64,000 nucleotides of DNA from W0P33-017 sp050872965 (GTDB lineage: Bacteria; Bacillota; Clostridia; Lachnospirales; Lachnospiraceae). The translations under genes and the position numbers were made by a program. Of this stretch, positions 63,595 to 64,000 are shown piece by piece (within the stretch, counting starts at the first letter, position 1; every line of letters starts with the position of its first letter). The stretch is taken from the NCBI GenBank assembly GCA_050872965.1, contig JBNMHW010000004.1, positions 3,748 to 67,747 of the forward strand, given 5' to 3'. Below the pieces are notes generated by a model. That model made no database searches. It had not been told where the DNA came from and saw nothing but the letters and a program-made list of their open reading frames with translations.

Positions 63595-63987
63595 TTATTT
63601 TATCTGTGCATACTCCTTGTCAGTGACCGGCTCACACCACTCATTTGAAGTCTCGGTTCCGGGAACCTCGACTGCCAGATGTGAGAACCAGCTATCCGGC
63701 GCTGCGCCGTGCCAATGCTTGACTTCTGCCGGAATATTGATGCAGTCACCCGGCTTCATCTCAATCGGTGCCTTGCCTTCCTCCTGATAATATCCGCGTC
63801 CGGCTACGCAGACAAGGATCTGTCCACCGCCGCTCTTGGCATGATGGATATGCCAGTTATTGCGGCAGCCCGGCTCAAATGTGACATTGAAGATGCCTAC
63901 CTGTTCGGTCGATACCGGAGCGAGATAGCTGTGCCCGATAAAATACTGTGCAAATGCATCATTGGGAGCTCCGATCGGGAATACCAT
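63595..63987 (-). CDS. Cupin-domain protein, possibly 5'-truncated by window edge
   Basis: At least 130 aa with one cupin barrel. Metal-binding motif 1 is RNNWHIHHAKSGGGQ with GRGYYQEEG; motif 2 is NIPAEVKHWHGAAPDSWF. The frame stays open from ATG 63987 to the window end, and no ribosome binding site is seen before that ATG, so the protein may start further upstream; many relatives carry an N-terminal carboxymuconolactone decarboxylase domain. Role likely small-molecule oxidation/isomerisation. Confidence 0.85.
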   Translation of the reverse strand: MVFPIGAPNDAFAQYFIGHSYLAPVSTEQVGIFNVTFEPGCRNNWHIHHAKSGGGQILVCVAGRGYYQEEGKAPIEMKPGDCINIPAEVKHWHGAAPDSWFSHLAVEVPGTETSNEWCEPVTDKEYAQIK

Positions 63988-64000
63988 TGACTTTGCATGC

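Overview
The window looks like a chromosome segment of a motile, Gram-positive gut anaerobe of the Lachnospiraceae (Roseburia/Agathobacter-like; species not assignable by reading alone). Pointers are a csrA-like gene next to a flagellin gene, AddAB, S-layer-homology and Big-domain surface proteins, a Firmicutes exosortase (XrtG) locus, a CIRCE operator, a T-box leader and strong AGGAGG-type ribosome binding sites. I saw no tRNA, rRNA, CRISPR array or prophage.

Layout. 1-2750: flagellin (cut by the window edge), a csrA-like regulator and a stand-alone tyrosine recombinase enclosed by inverted repeats, with a sigma-28-like promoter inside the enclosed segment. This reads as a self-encoded flagellar phase switch. 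3-14.5 kb: cation efflux, aldo/keto reductase, heterodimeric ABC exporter, a radical SAM/DUF4130 DNA-repair-type pair split by a repeat element, and CIRCE-htpG. 14.5-30.6 kb, all on the minus strand: SLH protein, MacAB-like efflux, addB-addA, maf, a small protein, a FAD enzyme and a foldase lipoprotein. 30.6-38 kb: repeat and hairpin-rich DNA, an ECF sigma factor with a membrane beta-propeller partner, GH26-HAD, an AT-rich small-alarmone-synthetase gene overlapping a DUF6718-like gene, a 5'-nucleotidase-like HAD and a type I toxin-antitoxin locus. 38-41.7 kb and 57.2-60.4 kb: two paralogous modules, each a large secreted repeat protein divergent from an XRE regulator; the second secreted gene is broken by one in-frame TGA. 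41.8-52.6 kb: a seven-gene XrtG operon (GT2/GtrA, Firmicu-CTERM substrate, XrtG, GT2, PTPS-like, PTPS_related membrane protein, HAD) beside a GH1 glycosidase. 53-62 kb: two MATE exporters, a T-box-controlled cstA, and two loci of small-ORF cassettes sharing leader, promoter and ribosome binding site. 62.7-64 kb: a LysR regulator and a cupin gene.

Three copies of a roughly 540-bp interspersed element (two internally deleted) with terminal inverted repeats ending in GGTGATTGC lie at 10841-11378, 30594-30924 and 52616-52997. The most novel-looking items are the recombinase/csrA/fliC inversion switch, the small-ORF cassette family, the hairpin-rich repeat family, and the alarmone-synthetase/DUF6718 pair.
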